Shown: positions 8,034 to 16,549 of the stretch, piece by piece
Numbering within the stretch: the stretch's first letter is position 1
Layout: each line of letters opens with the position of its first letter
Assembly: GCA_964436825.1 (NCBI GenBank)
Contig: CAYTEO010000036.1
Span: forward strand, 1 to 26,096
Length of the DNA stretch: 26,096 nucleotides
Direction of reading: 5' to 3'
Origin: CAYTEO01 sp964436825
GTDB lineage: Bacteria > Krumholzibacteriota > Krumholzibacteriia > LZORAL124-64-63
The notes under the pieces: model-generated
What the model saw: the letters and a program-made list of their open reading frames with translations, nothing else
What the model was told of the DNA's origin: nothing
Databases searched by the model: none
Translations under genes and position numbers: made by a program

Positions 8034-8129
8034 GTGGTGGCGTCTGTCGGGCCCAGGCGACGCCGACCTTCGACTGGATCCTGGAGCGAGGTGAAAGCGC
8101 GCGACCGGTAGCGCTGCGATCGAGACCGC

Positions 8130-8792
8130 CTAGTCCTCCAGGCCGCTGCGGTAGCGGCCGGTGGCAGGATCCTTGTAGACCTTCACCTGGCGGTACAACT
8201 TGATGCTCCGCTGTCCGGCGGCGATCTCCAGGAAGAGGCGATCCAGGCAATCGGCCAGGTCGTGTATCTGCTCGTCCAGGCCGGCCAGCCGGTTGTGCAG
8301 CTGCAGCTCGGCCCCGGTCCCGGGGGCGGAGGCCAGCTCCTCGCGGATGTGGTAGAGCTTCAGGGCCAGGACACTGATCCGGTCGACGATGCTGCCGGGC
8401 GACTCGGAATGGAGCGGCGCCGAGGGCACCGGCAGGTCGACCTCCGCCAGCACCCGGATGCAGTGCCGGTCCAGCTGCTCGATCGCCTTGACGCGGCGGG
8501 CGTTGGAGGCGTCGATGGAGCGCTTGACGGAGGCGAGGACGGCGTCGTCGGCGTCGACGGCGCGGCTGCGGTCCTCCTCGTGCCACTGGAAGGTGTTGAT
8601 CAGCTGGAGCTCTTCGGCGATCCTCTCCCAGCCGAGACGGCGCGGCGGCAGCGCCTGGACGACCGTCTCCCAGGCGAGGCCCTCGATCGGGCTGGCGTGC
8701 CAGCGGTCGATGACTTCCCACAGCACCGGCAACAGGCGCTCGGCATCGGGCAGACCCGGCGGCAGGATCCGGGAGGAGGGGCGCAGCGACAT
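8130..8792 (-). CDS. DUF4254 family protein
   Basis: The 220-residue, largely alpha-helical, soluble protein has the hallmarks of DUF4254: an early WH (31-32), FQWHEED (68-74) and the long helix RSIDASNARRVKAIEQLD (91-108). The function of the family is unknown; members occur in Bacteroidetes and related phyla, sometimes near surface-polysaccharide genes. No signal peptide or membrane segment is present. The start is ATG at 8792, with only a weak GGGAAA upstream. It lies in an odd position, its ATG overlapping a possible start of the divergent gene by two bases, so one of the two starts is probably further inside. The region 8034-8129 downstream shows no clear terminator. Confidence 0.8.
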   Translation of the reverse strand: MSLRPSSRILPPGLPDAERLLPVLWEVIDRWHASPIEGLAWETVVQALPPRRLGWERIAEELQLINTFQWHEEDRSRAVDADDAVLASVKRSIDASNARRVKAIEQLDRHCIRVLAEVDLPVPSAPLHSESPGSIVDRISVLALKLYHIREELASAPGTGAELQLHNRLAGLDEQIHDLADCLDRLFLEIAAGQRSIKLYRQVKVYKDPATGRYRSGLED

Positions 8793-9921
8793 GACCGTTT
8801 CCCGCGGTGTCAGGTGCTCGGTGGCGGGGCGGACCGGATGGCCCGCCCGGAACGGCGCCTACAGTAGGGGCTGTTCCCGGCGGTGGCAAGCGGTCGCCTT
8901 CGCCGGCGTCCTGCTGGCGCTGGCCGCCGCCGGCGGGGCCGTCGCCGCGGAGTCCGTCCCGGTCCCACCGGACACGGCGGCCGTCGCCCCGCCGCGGCCC
9001 GTCCCGGCGATCGGCGACACGATCGATGCCGCGGCGGTCCGTCGCTGGGGCCTGTTCCCCGATATCGAGGGGATCCGCTGGGTCGTCGTCCTGCCGGCCC
9101 GCTGGGGCGGCTACCTGGCGCACATCGAGGTGGACGGTCCCGCCGGCCGCGAGCTGCGCCTGCGCTACCTGCCCGCCGACCTGTGGGAACGGTGGCGCCG
9201 CGAGATGGCCGCCGGCGGTCCGGTGACCGCCATGCGGTTGCCGCCGCCCCCGGCCGGGGCCGTCTGGCCCGAGGTCCCCCTGCCCCCCCCACCTCCCGAG
9301 ACGACGCCGCCCGCGCGGACCGGTCCGCCGCCCTCGCTGCGCGGTCGCTGGCTGCTGGTCCTGGAGGGGGGATGGCAGCGGTCGACGACCCGCTTCCACG
9401 ACTACTTCACCGACGGCGGGCTGATCATCCTGGGAGTGGGGTACGGTGTCAGCCGGCGGGTCATCCCCTTCCTCGACTTCCAGGTCGGGTTCGGCGACCA
9501 GGACGACGACTTCGAGCGCCTGGCGGGGGACGGTCGCTCCGACTTCTACGCCGTCGAGCTGGGGACCCGGCTGCTGACCCCGCTGACGGACCGGACGAGC
9601 CTGCGGCTGGACCTCGCCGGCGGCTACTACATGCGGGCCCTGCGCTGGGGCGGTGACCTGTTCGTCGGTCCCGACGGTCTCTACCGGGGGGCCTCCTTCG
9701 TCCGCGAGTTCGACGACTGGGGCGGATCGGTGGCCCTGGGCCTGCAGTGGCGCATCAGGCCCGGAGCCCGCCAGCCCCACTACCTGACCTGCGGGATCCG
9801 CTACGACTTCTTCGGCGCCGATCCCCTCGTCCTGATGAACCCCGAGACCGGGGAGGCCCTGCTGGCCGACGACCACGACCGCTGGCTGGGGGTGACGTTC
9901 GGGCTGCTGGTCGGGCTGTAG
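8791..9921 (+). CDS. Secreted beta-barrel-like envelope protein of unknown function
   Basis: A signal peptide (VAFAGVLLALAAAGGAVAA) is followed by a small globular stretch containing IRWVVVLPARWGGYL. Next come a Pro-rich linker (about 150-185) and a C-terminal half of alternating hydrophobic beta-strands with many aromatic residues (GGLIILGVGYGVSRR, FLDFQVGFGD, LRLDLAGGYYMRAL, VTFGLLVGL). This looks like an 8- to 10-stranded outer-membrane barrel. The 376-residue length assumes ATG 8791, which has an upstream AGGAGG at 8774-8779. That leaves about 30 residues before the signal core and overlaps the divergent gene's start codon, so a later start such as GTG 8821 is quite possible. I recognise no specific family. 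It may be followed by a weak terminator. Confidence 0.7.
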   Translation: MTVSRGVRCSVAGRTGWPARNGAYSRGCSRRWQAVAFAGVLLALAAAGGAVAAESVPVPPDTAAVAPPRPVPAIGDTIDAAAVRRWGLFPDIEGIRWVVVLPARWGGYLAHIEVDGPAGRELRLRYLPADLWERWRREMAAGGPVTAMRLPPPPAGAVWPEVPLPPPPPETTPPARTGPPPSLRGRWLLVLEGGWQRSTTRFHDYFTDGGLIILGVGYGVSRRVIPFLDFQVGFGDQDDDFERLAGDGRSDFYAVELGTRLLTPLTDRTSLRLDLAGGYYMRALRWGGDLFVGPDGLYRGASFVREFDDWGGSVALGLQWRIRPGARQPHYLTCGIRYDFFGADPLVLMNPETGEALLADDHDRWLGVTFGLLVGL

Positions 9922-9928
9922 CCGGACG

Positions 9929-9968
9929 CCCCGGCGATCGCCCGGGTCGGCGGGGACGGGTCGTTTTT
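9929..9968 (+). terminator. Possible intrinsic terminator
   Basis: Arms at 9929-9937 and 9947-9955 pair over 9 bp with one mismatch, and a T5 run lies at 9964-9968. The 8-nt distance from stem to T-run is longer than ideal. It is placed correctly just after the envelope-protein stop. Confidence 0.35.
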
Positions 9969-10065
9969 CTGGCGTAACCGGGCCCGGCAACTTACGATCG
10001 ACGTCCGTCGTGCCGCTCCGGCGGGAGCGGCGGCCACCGACTGAACCGCAGGGGAGGAGGACAAC

Positions 10066-11916
10066 GTGTCCAGTGCCGCCATCACCCACAGCTGGGCCTT
10101 TCGCAGGCGCCGTTTCCTGAACTGGTTCCCCATGGGGCTGACCTACGCCCTGCTCTACATGGGCCGCTACAACCTGACCGTCTCCAAGAACGCCCTGGGC
10201 GACCTGATGACGAAGGAGGACTTCGGCATCATCTTCGGCATCGGGACGGTGGTCTACGCCCTGGCCTTCCTGTTCAACGGTCCCCTCGTCGACCGCATCG
10301 GCGGGCGCAAGGGACTGCTGATCGGCGCCTTCGGGGCCGCCGCGGCGAACCTGTCGATGGGCCTCTACCTGAACCACGTCCTGACCACCGGCACGGCCGA
10401 CAACCACGCCATCCGGCGTGTCTTCAGCCTGCTCTACGCCCTGAACATGTATTTCCAGTCCTACGGGGCGGTGGCCATCGTCAAGGTCAACTCGTTCTGG
10501 TTCCACGTGCGGGAGCGCGGGGGGTTCTCGGGGATCTTCGGCACGATGATCTCCAGCGGCATCTTCCTGGCCTTCACCGTCAACGGCTGGATCCTGGACC
10601 TGGCGACCGGTTCCGGGACGGCGGCCCACGCGGCCAAGTGGGTCTTCTTCACCCCTGCCGCCCTGTTGCTGCTGTTCTTCGTCATCGAGACGATCCTGCT
10701 GCGCGACCGCCCGTCCGAGGCGGGGTTCGAGGACTTCGACACCGGTGACGCCTCCAGCGGCATGGAGGACGTCGTCATCCCGACCCTGCAGCTGATGAAG
10801 CGCATCATCACCAACCCGATCATCCTGACGGTCGCCCTGATCGAGTTCTGCACCGGTGTCATCCGCAACGGGGTGATGCACTGGTTCCCCATCTACGCCA
10901 AGGAGATCTGGGTCCTTCCCGGGCACCATCCCCTGCGCCACGGCCACTGGGAGAACCCCTGGCTGCTGGTGCTGACGTTCGCCGTGGCCGGGATCTTCTT
11001 CTGGCTCGGCAGCCGCGCGCGGGGCAGCCGACGGGGCTGGCTGCTGGTCAGCGGCGCCCTGGTGGCCCTCACGCCGTTCCTGCAGGGCGGGTGGGGCGGC
11101 ATCCTCTTCGTGGCCGGGGTCATCGGCGCCAACGTCGCCGGCTGGGCCAGCGACCTCTTCTTCCAGAGCCGGCGGGCTCCGGTGGCCGGCCTCCTCTACG
11201 CCACCCTGGCCGTGGCCTCCATCGGGATGATCTTCACCCTGGGTGGGACGACGAACGAGGTCGCCTGGTCCCGGATCGAGGCGCTGCAGCCCGGGGACCG
11301 GGTGCTGGCCGTGGCCGCCGCGCCGGAGCTGCTGGAGCAGGAGACGGCCAGGGAATATCGCACGTGGCAGGACGTCAGCCGGGCCGTGGCCGCCATCCCG
11401 CCCCGGGAGATCGTCAACGGCGACTGGGATCCCGCCAAGCTGATGGTCACCTACGGCGGCAGCGGCGTCCCGGAGGGGGCCGTCCGCAGCGATGGGACCC
11501 TCTACGCCCTGATCGAGCGCGACGGCCGGCGGATGCAGGTCTCGTTCCCCGACCCCATGCCCCGCATGCGTGCCGGCGACAAGCGGGTCGTCAAGGCGGG
11601 ACCGCACCTGACGCTCAACCCCTACTGGCTGGGCCTGATCGTCTTCCTGATGAGCATCGGCGTCATCGGCACGCACGGCCTGCTGAGCGGGACCGCGACG
11701 ATGGACTTCGGCGGCCGCAAGGGGGCGGCGACGGCTGTCGGCATGATCGATGGTTTCGTCTACCTGGGCACGGGAGTGCAGTCGTTCGCGCTGGGCTACC
11801 TGACGACCCGGAACTGGCAGCTGTGGCCCCTGTTCCTGTTCCCGTTCGGTGTCATCGGGTTCCTGCTGCTGCGGCGCATCTGGGATGCCGTCCCGAAGGG
11901 GAGCCGGGCGCACTGA
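10066..11916 (+). CDS. OPA-family MFS transporter (GlpT/UhpT-like) with PDZ-like insert
   Basis: Members of this family exchange organophosphates for phosphate across the inner membrane. GRYNLTVSKNALGDLM near the N-terminus closely matches the GlpT RYN...KNALGDL signature. RERGGFSGIFG and the late GGRKGAATAVGMIDGFVYLG are also family-typical. At 616 residues it is about 160 longer than GlpT. Two insertions explain this: an extra hydrophobic hairpin after TM7 (about 300-350) and a soluble segment of about 120 residues (396-518) between TM9 and TM10. The soluble segment reads like a PDZ domain (ALQPGDRVLAV, then WQDVSRAVAAIP). By GlpT topology that loop faces the periplasm. The start is GTG at 10066 behind a strong GGGGAGGAGG. 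It is 10 bp upstream of a TonB receptor. The substrate is not known. Confidence 0.85.
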   Translation: MSSAAITHSWAFRRRRFLNWFPMGLTYALLYMGRYNLTVSKNALGDLMTKEDFGIIFGIGTVVYALAFLFNGPLVDRIGGRKGLLIGAFGAAAANLSMGLYLNHVLTTGTADNHAIRRVFSLLYALNMYFQSYGAVAIVKVNSFWFHVRERGGFSGIFGTMISSGIFLAFTVNGWILDLATGSGTAAHAAKWVFFTPAALLLLFFVIETILLRDRPSEAGFEDFDTGDASSGMEDVVIPTLQLMKRIITNPIILTVALIEFCTGVIRNGVMHWFPIYAKEIWVLPGHHPLRHGHWENPWLLVLTFAVAGIFFWLGSRARGSRRGWLLVSGALVALTPFLQGGWGGILFVAGVIGANVAGWASDLFFQSRRAPVAGLLYATLAVASIGMIFTLGGTTNEVAWSRIEALQPGDRVLAVAAAPELLEQETAREYRTWQDVSRAVAAIPPREIVNGDWDPAKLMVTYGGSGVPEGAVRSDGTLYALIERDGRRMQVSFPDPMPRMRAGDKRVVKAGPHLTLNPYWLGLIVFLMSIGVIGTHGLLSGTATMDFGGRKGAATAVGMIDGFVYLGTGVQSFALGYLTTRNWQLWPLFLFPFGVIGFLLLRRIWDAVPKGSRAH

Positions 11917-11926
11917 GGTGAGAGAA

Positions 11927-13843
11927 ATGGGTGGTGCACCATCGCGGACCGCCTTCCTGCGGGCGGCCCTGGCGGGGCTGCTCGCGGTGGGTGGCTGGGG
12001 CCAGGCGCTCGCCGCCGGCAGCGGCGAGGCCGCCAGTGACTCCTTCATCGTCGCCGCCGGCGACACGATCTGGCTGACCGCCCCCATCATCGTCACCGGT
12101 CGGCAGGTGGCGGCATCGGTGCCGGTGACCGGCCGGTCCGTCGCCGTCCTCGACGCCGACGAACTGGCCAGCCTCCCGCTGCGGTCCTTCCAGGAGGGGC
12201 TCGACCTGCTGCCCGAGGTCTCCCTCCAGCAACGGCAGCAGTTCGGGACCCAGGGCGACCTGTCGATCCGCGGCGCCACCCACGCCCAGGCCCAGGTCCT
12301 GCTCGACGGGCTGGACGTCACCGACAGCCAGACCGGCCACCACGCCCTGGACCTGCCGCTCGAGGGACCGGAGATCGCGCGGGTGGCCGTCGTGCCGGGC
12401 CACGGGGCCCTGCTGGCCGCCGGCAGTTCGCCCGGCGGGAGCCTGAACGTCGTGGCCCGGGAGCCGGCCGACGCGGCGAGGGGCGAGGTTCGCCTCGACG
12501 GGGGCGACGTCGGCACCTGGGGGCTGCGGGGGCTGGTCGAGTCGGGACTGTTCCGGCTGGGCGGCCGCGCGGCGCGCGGCTGGTTGTCCGGCTCCTGGTT
12601 CACCAGCGACGGCGATCGGCCCGGCACCGACGTCGAGCGGCGGCACGGGGCCGCACGCCTGGCCGTCGATGCGGCCGGCGGGACGGTGGACCTGCTGGCC
12701 GGCTGGACGCGGCGCGAGTTCGGCGCCCTGGATTTCTACGCGCCGTACCCCTCCTGGGAGCGGACCGAGGTCCTGGTCTCGCGGCTGCGCTACCGGCGTT
12801 CCCTGGGCGGGCGCGCCGTCCTGGAGCAGGACCTGCTCTACCGGCGCCACGAGGACCGGTTCGTCCTGTGGCGCGACGAGCCCGATCGCTACCGCAACGA
12901 CCACCTCACCCGGCGCGGCCTGGCGGTGACCAGGCTGCGGGTCGACGCGGGGCACGGCTTCTCGGTGGCCGCCGCCGTCGACGGGATGACCGAGGACCTC
13001 CACAGCACCGGCGTGCGCGGCGGCAGCGAGGAGCCCGCCCTGGGGACCCATGTCCGCCGCCGCCTGGGTGCTGCCGTGGAGGTCGGTGGGCGGCACGGAC
13101 CGTTCGGCTGGTCCGCGGCCGAGCGGATCGACGGCTGGCAGGGACACCCGACGCGCTGGACCCGCTCGGGCGCCGTGGCCTGGACCGTCGGACCGGAGCT
13201 GCGCCTGCGCGTCTCGTCGGGGACGCTGCTGCGGATGCCGTCGTTCACCGAGCTCTACTACCGCGATCCGGTCAACGAGGGGTCGGCGGACCTGCGTCCG
13301 GAGCGCGGCTGGTCGTGGGATGCGGGGGTGGAGCTGGCGCACGGCCCCTGGCGGGTGACCTGGGGCTACTTCGAGCGCCGCGAGCGGGACCTGATCGACT
13401 GGACCCGTCCCGCCGGCGTCGATACCGTGCCGTGGCGGGCCCGCAACATCGCCACGGGACTGGTCAGGGGCTGGAGCCAGGCCCTCGACGTCGGCCTGCC
13501 CCGGGGGGCCACCCTGCGCGCCGCCTATACCCACCTGGACATCGACCGCGATCTGCCCGCGGGCTGGGAGGGGAAGTACGTCTCCCTGGCGCCCCGGCAC
13601 GAGCTGACGGCGGCCTGCCGCGTCCCGGTCGTCCCGTGGCTGGAACTGTCGACCACGGCCCGCTACCGCGTCAGGGCCGGCGGCGCCTCGGACCTGACCG
13701 TCGATGCCGCCCTGGCGGTCTACCGGGCGCCGTGGCGGGCCGGTATCACGGTGACCAACATCGGCGATGCCGACATCGAGCAGGTGCCCGGTGTCCTGCT
13801 TCCCGGGCGGCTGGCCACGTGCTCGCTGAGCCTGGCCTTCTGA
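11927..13843 (+). CDS. TonB-dependent outer-membrane receptor
   Basis: This family imports siderophores, cobalamin or other bulky solutes through a 22-strand barrel powered by TonB. The 638-residue protein has a signal peptide (1-30), a TonB-box-like PIIVTG (53-58), and a plug domain with LDADEL, DLLPEVSLQQ, IRGATHAQAQVLLDGLDV and GGSLNVV. The barrel includes the family's TLLRMPSFTELYYRDPVNEGSADLRPE region and ends in an aromatic C-terminal Phe. It is BtuB-like in layout and close to normal length. The start is ATG at 11927 after GAGGTGAG, 10 bp after the transporter stop, so the two genes are almost surely co-transcribed. Substrate is unknown; the linked OPA-type transporter suggests a phosphorylated or anionic solute, by inference only. 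Confidence 0.92.
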   Translation: MGGAPSRTAFLRAALAGLLAVGGWGQALAAGSGEAASDSFIVAAGDTIWLTAPIIVTGRQVAASVPVTGRSVAVLDADELASLPLRSFQEGLDLLPEVSLQQRQQFGTQGDLSIRGATHAQAQVLLDGLDVTDSQTGHHALDLPLEGPEIARVAVVPGHGALLAAGSSPGGSLNVVAREPADAARGEVRLDGGDVGTWGLRGLVESGLFRLGGRAARGWLSGSWFTSDGDRPGTDVERRHGAARLAVDAAGGTVDLLAGWTRREFGALDFYAPYPSWERTEVLVSRLRYRRSLGGRAVLEQDLLYRRHEDRFVLWRDEPDRYRNDHLTRRGLAVTRLRVDAGHGFSVAAAVDGMTEDLHSTGVRGGSEEPALGTHVRRRLGAAVEVGGRHGPFGWSAAERIDGWQGHPTRWTRSGAVAWTVGPELRLRVSSGTLLRMPSFTELYYRDPVNEGSADLRPERGWSWDAGVELAHGPWRVTWGYFERRERDLIDWTRPAGVDTVPWRARNIATGLVRGWSQALDVGLPRGATLRAAYTHLDIDRDLPAGWEGKYVSLAPRHELTAACRVPVVPWLELSTTARYRVRAGGASDLTVDAALAVYRAPWRAGITVTNIGDADIEQVPGVLLPGRLATCSLSLAF

Positions 13844-13868
13844 TCCACCAGAAAGACGATCTTTTTTC

Positions 13869-13898
13869 TTGATGAGTGGAACCGGCTGGTGATAGAAT
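13869..13898 (+). promoter_or_regulatory. Promoter for the secreted repeat protein
   Basis: TTGATG (13869-13874) and TAGAAT (13893-13898) are 18 bp apart in a local AT-rich patch. The predicted start near 13905 leaves a leader of about 120 nt before the gene at 14025. Confidence 0.5.
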
Positions 13899-13953
13899 CA
13901 ATCTCGTGAGGGGGGATTCCGCACGATCGGTGCTATTCCTCACCACATTTCGT

Positions 13954-13989
13954 CGGATGACACGATTTATTGTGGGGATGTGTCATCCG
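13954..13989 (+). promoter_or_regulatory. Perfect 10-bp inverted repeat in the 5' leader
   Basis: CGGATGACAC (13954-13963) and GTGTCATCCG (13980-13989) are perfectly complementary around a 16-nt loop. Competing pairings exist, for example CCACA 13943-13947 with TGTGG 13971-13975, which would be exclusive of or knotted with the main stem. It could be an operator or an mRNA switch or stabiliser. No known riboswitch class is recognised. Confidence 0.45.
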
Positions 13990-14024
13990 TAACACGTTCC
14001 ATCCCATCGAAGAGGGGGAAGCAG

Positions 14025-14975
14025 ATGTCACGTTCGTTCAAGTTCACCGTCGCCGTGCTGTTGACTGTCGCGCTGGCCGGTATGGCCTTCGCCGGTCCGT
14101 TCCGCTCCCTGGACAAGCCGGTCGTCAAGCAGTCGGCCGTCGAGCTGAACCGGGGCATGCTGGACTGCAGCAATGTCATCGAGGTCTCGCTCAACAACAC
14201 CTACTACGGTGACAACACCGGTGCGCCCAACAACGTCACCACCTACGGTTGCAGCACCTGGGACGAGTCGGGCGGCGAGGTCGTCTTCCATCTCTACCTC
14301 GACACCCCGGCCATGTTCGAGGCCTTCATCACCCCCGACGGCTGCGACCTGGACATGGCCGTCCTGGACCAGTGCGACGAGGACCTGGGCTGTCTGATCG
14401 TGGCCGACAGCGGTGTGGAGACGTCTTCGCCCCTGACGGGCGACTTCTACTTCGTCGTCGACGGCTACGCCGGCGCGGCCTGCACCTTCACGTTCACGAT
14501 CAACGAGCTGGCTCCGCCCGAGCCCGTGGGCTTCTGTGACGCCGTCGACGTCGTCACCGTGCAGAACGGCGAGGTCATCACCGGTGACACCTGCGACGGC
14601 GTCAACAACATCGCGAGCCTCGACTGCGGCAGCTACACCGAGAACGGCCTGGAGGACTACTACGAGATCGTCATGCCCGCCGGCTCGACGATCACCGCCA
14701 CGGTGACCTACGACACCGCCGATGGCGCCCTGTGGCTTCTGGACGGCTGCTCCGAGCCGTTCTCCTGCCTGGCCTACGCCGACGACACCCTGGACGGCGA
14801 TTCCGAGGTCATCAGCTACACGAACACCAGCGGCGCCGACATGGTCGTCTACCTGGTCGTCGACAGCTGGGGCACCGACGCCTGCGGTACCTACACGCTG
14901 GAGTTCGCCAGCGATGGTGGCGCGGTCGCCAACGAGATGATGAGCTTCGGTGCCGTCAAGGCCCTGTACAACTAG
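14025..14975 (+). CDS. Secreted Cys-rich protein with two PPC-like repeats
   Basis: The 316-residue protein has a clear signal peptide (MSRSFKFTVAVLLTVALAGMAFA). Two tandem beta-sandwich-like units follow, at about 47-155 and 165-300. Each unit has an initial Cys and a G-[DN]-T/N segment, a polar-strand/hydrophobic-strand alternation, a CxxxxxC(L) segment after LD, and a closing VVD...CTF or CGTYTLEF strand. The pattern resembles bacterial pre-peptidase C-terminal (PPC) domains, here without any attached peptidase. It is acidic and rich in Asp and Thr. The start is ATG at 14025 after AGAGGGGGAA; an upstream in-frame ATG at 13980 falls inside the inverted repeat and would spoil the signal peptide. 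It has its own promoter and is probably well expressed. A surface-layer or matrix role is a guess. Confidence 0.8.
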   Translation: MSRSFKFTVAVLLTVALAGMAFAGPFRSLDKPVVKQSAVELNRGMLDCSNVIEVSLNNTYYGDNTGAPNNVTTYGCSTWDESGGEVVFHLYLDTPAMFEAFITPDGCDLDMAVLDQCDEDLGCLIVADSGVETSSPLTGDFYFVVDGYAGAACTFTFTINELAPPEPVGFCDAVDVVTVQNGEVITGDTCDGVNNIASLDCGSYTENGLEDYYEIVMPAGSTITATVTYDTADGALWLLDGCSEPFSCLAYADDTLDGDSEVISYTNTSGADMVVYLVVDSWGTDACGTYTLEFASDGGAVANEMMSFGAVKALYN

Positions 14976-15012
14976 GGGATGACCATCCCTGCCGGTCGTT
15001 GGGACCGGTCGT

Positions 15013-15038
15013 GGAGCCCCGGGGAGACCCGGGGCTCC
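15013..15038. terminator. Bidirectional terminator-like hairpin
   Basis: A perfect 11-bp stem (15013-15023 with 15028-15038) is closed by a GAGA tetraloop of the stable GNRA type. It sits between two convergent genes, so it can serve both. There is no T-run on either side. Confidence 0.55.
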
Positions 15039-15073
15039 CGTTCGTCGGGGCAGGTGCGTGTCGCCGGGCCGGC

Positions 15074-16474
15074 TCAGGCGTGGAGGTCGATCCGGCGCCA
15101 GGCGCCGCCGCGGAAGCGCCAGCCCAGGATCAATGCCTGGAGGAAGTAGCAGATCGCCGCGGTGAGCCAGGCCTCGGTCACCCCGCCCCCCTGGACGACG
15201 ACCCGCCACCAGGTCAGCGGCAGGAAGAGGCCCCACATGACCGTGATGGTCGTGAGCATGGCCGGCCGGGTGTCCCCGGCGCCGGTCAGCAGGCCGCTGC
15301 CGATCATCCGCAACCCGTCGCCCACCTGGAACAGGGCCGCCAGCAGGACCAGCGCCGGTCCCACGGCCAGCACGGCGGGATCCTCCGTGAAGATCCCGAA
15401 CAACCAGGTGCGCAGCAGGACGAACGCTCCTCCCAGCAGCAGCGTGTAGACCAGGGCCAGCTTGTACACCTGGCGCCCGTAGTCGGCGGCGCCGTCCGGG
15501 TCGCGCGCGCCGACATGGTTGCCCACCAGGACGGATCCCGCCGTCGTCAGTCCCCAGACCGGCATGAAGGAGAACGACAGCAGCTGGACGGTGATCTGGC
15601 TGGCGGCCAGGGCCGTGGCGCCGGTCCGTCCGATCAGCGCGGTGAACAGCGCGAACGAGCTCATGTCGATGAAGCCCTCGACGGCCGACGGCGCCCCCAC
15701 CCGCACCAGCCGTCGCAGGGTGCGCAGGTCGAGCGTCCGCGGCACGTGGATCCGGTAGCGCCGGCGATGGGCGACGGGCAGGACCATCGCCCCGGCCAGG
15801 ATCAGGGCGTTGGTGACCGCCCCGATGCTCGTGGCGATGGCGGCGCCGGCCACGCCCATGGCGGGCACGGCCAGCAGGCGATGCCCTCCCAGCTCGATTC
15901 CCTGCCAGCCGAAGATGAGCCACAGGTCGAGCACCCCGTTCAGGACGTTGGCGATGATTCCCGCCCACATGGGCACGCGGGTCCGCCGCCGCCCCTGGAA
16001 GAAACCCATCAGGCAGAATCCGAGCTGGGTGAAGACGGCGCTCAGGGTCCGGTAGCGGATGTAGGTGTAGGTGGCGGCGACGACGGCGGGATCGTTCCCG
16101 GTCAGCGGCAGCACCCGGTCGCTGACCTGTCCCAGCCAGGTCAGCAGGCTGCCGGTGACCAGGGCCAGGTAGAGGGCCTGCCAGGTGTCGTGGGCCACCG
16201 CCTCGTCGTCGCCGCGGCCATGGGCCTGGGCCACGAACGTCCCGCTGATCCGGCTCAGGTTGTTGAACAGGGAATAGGCCGCCCAGGTCAGGATCCCGCC
16301 CAGCCCGGCCGCGCCCAGCGCCAGGCTGGAGTAGTGCCCCAGGAAGATCGTGTCCACCGTCCACATCAGGGTCTGCGAGAGCATCGTCAGGACGATGGGG
16401 GTGGCCAGGGCGAGGATCTCTCGGGCGTGTCCGATCCGCCAGCGGGCCGCGGGGGTGTCATGACGTCGAATCAT
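15074..16474 (-). CDS. MATE family multidrug/solute efflux transporter
   Basis: MATE proteins export drugs or metabolites in exchange for Na+ or H+ across the inner membrane. The 466-residue protein has about 12 hydrophobic helices. Family motifs include ILALATPIVLTMLSQTLMWTVDTIFLGHYSS at the start (with the Asp of VDT), NNLSRISGTFVAQAHGRGD, VLNGVLDLWLIFG, GVAGAAIATSIG and, in the second half, GAPSAVEGFIDMSSF with MPVWGLTTAGSVLVGNHVGARD. Length is normal and nothing is missing. The start is ATG at 16474. It is divergent from aroA and convergent with the secreted repeat protein, so it is probably monocistronic. The substrate cannot be told. Confidence 0.93.
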   Translation of the reverse strand: MIRRHDTPAARWRIGHAREILALATPIVLTMLSQTLMWTVDTIFLGHYSSLALGAAGLGGILTWAAYSLFNNLSRISGTFVAQAHGRGDDEAVAHDTWQALYLALVTGSLLTWLGQVSDRVLPLTGNDPAVVAATYTYIRYRTLSAVFTQLGFCLMGFFQGRRRTRVPMWAGIIANVLNGVLDLWLIFGWQGIELGGHRLLAVPAMGVAGAAIATSIGAVTNALILAGAMVLPVAHRRRYRIHVPRTLDLRTLRRLVRVGAPSAVEGFIDMSSFALFTALIGRTGATALAASQITVQLLSFSFMPVWGLTTAGSVLVGNHVGARDPDGAADYGRQVYKLALVYTLLLGGAFVLLRTWLFGIFTEDPAVLAVGPALVLLAALFQVGDGLRMIGSGLLTGAGDTRPAMLTTITVMWGLFLPLTWWRVVVQGGGVTEAWLTAAICYFLQALILGWRFRGGAWRRIDLHA

Positions 16475-16549
16475 GGCGGGACACTATGCCAGCCGGCGCG
16501 TCGACTCAAGAGGAGCCCCGCGCGGGAGGGGAATCCTGCAGCGTCTCCC

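Noticed and set aside
7924..12627. Minus-strand open frame of 1567 codons
   Set aside because: It runs antisense across the methyltransferase, envelope protein, transporter and TonB receptor genes, has low-complexity Arg/Gly/Pro/Ala composition and no domain, and is an artefact of high GC.
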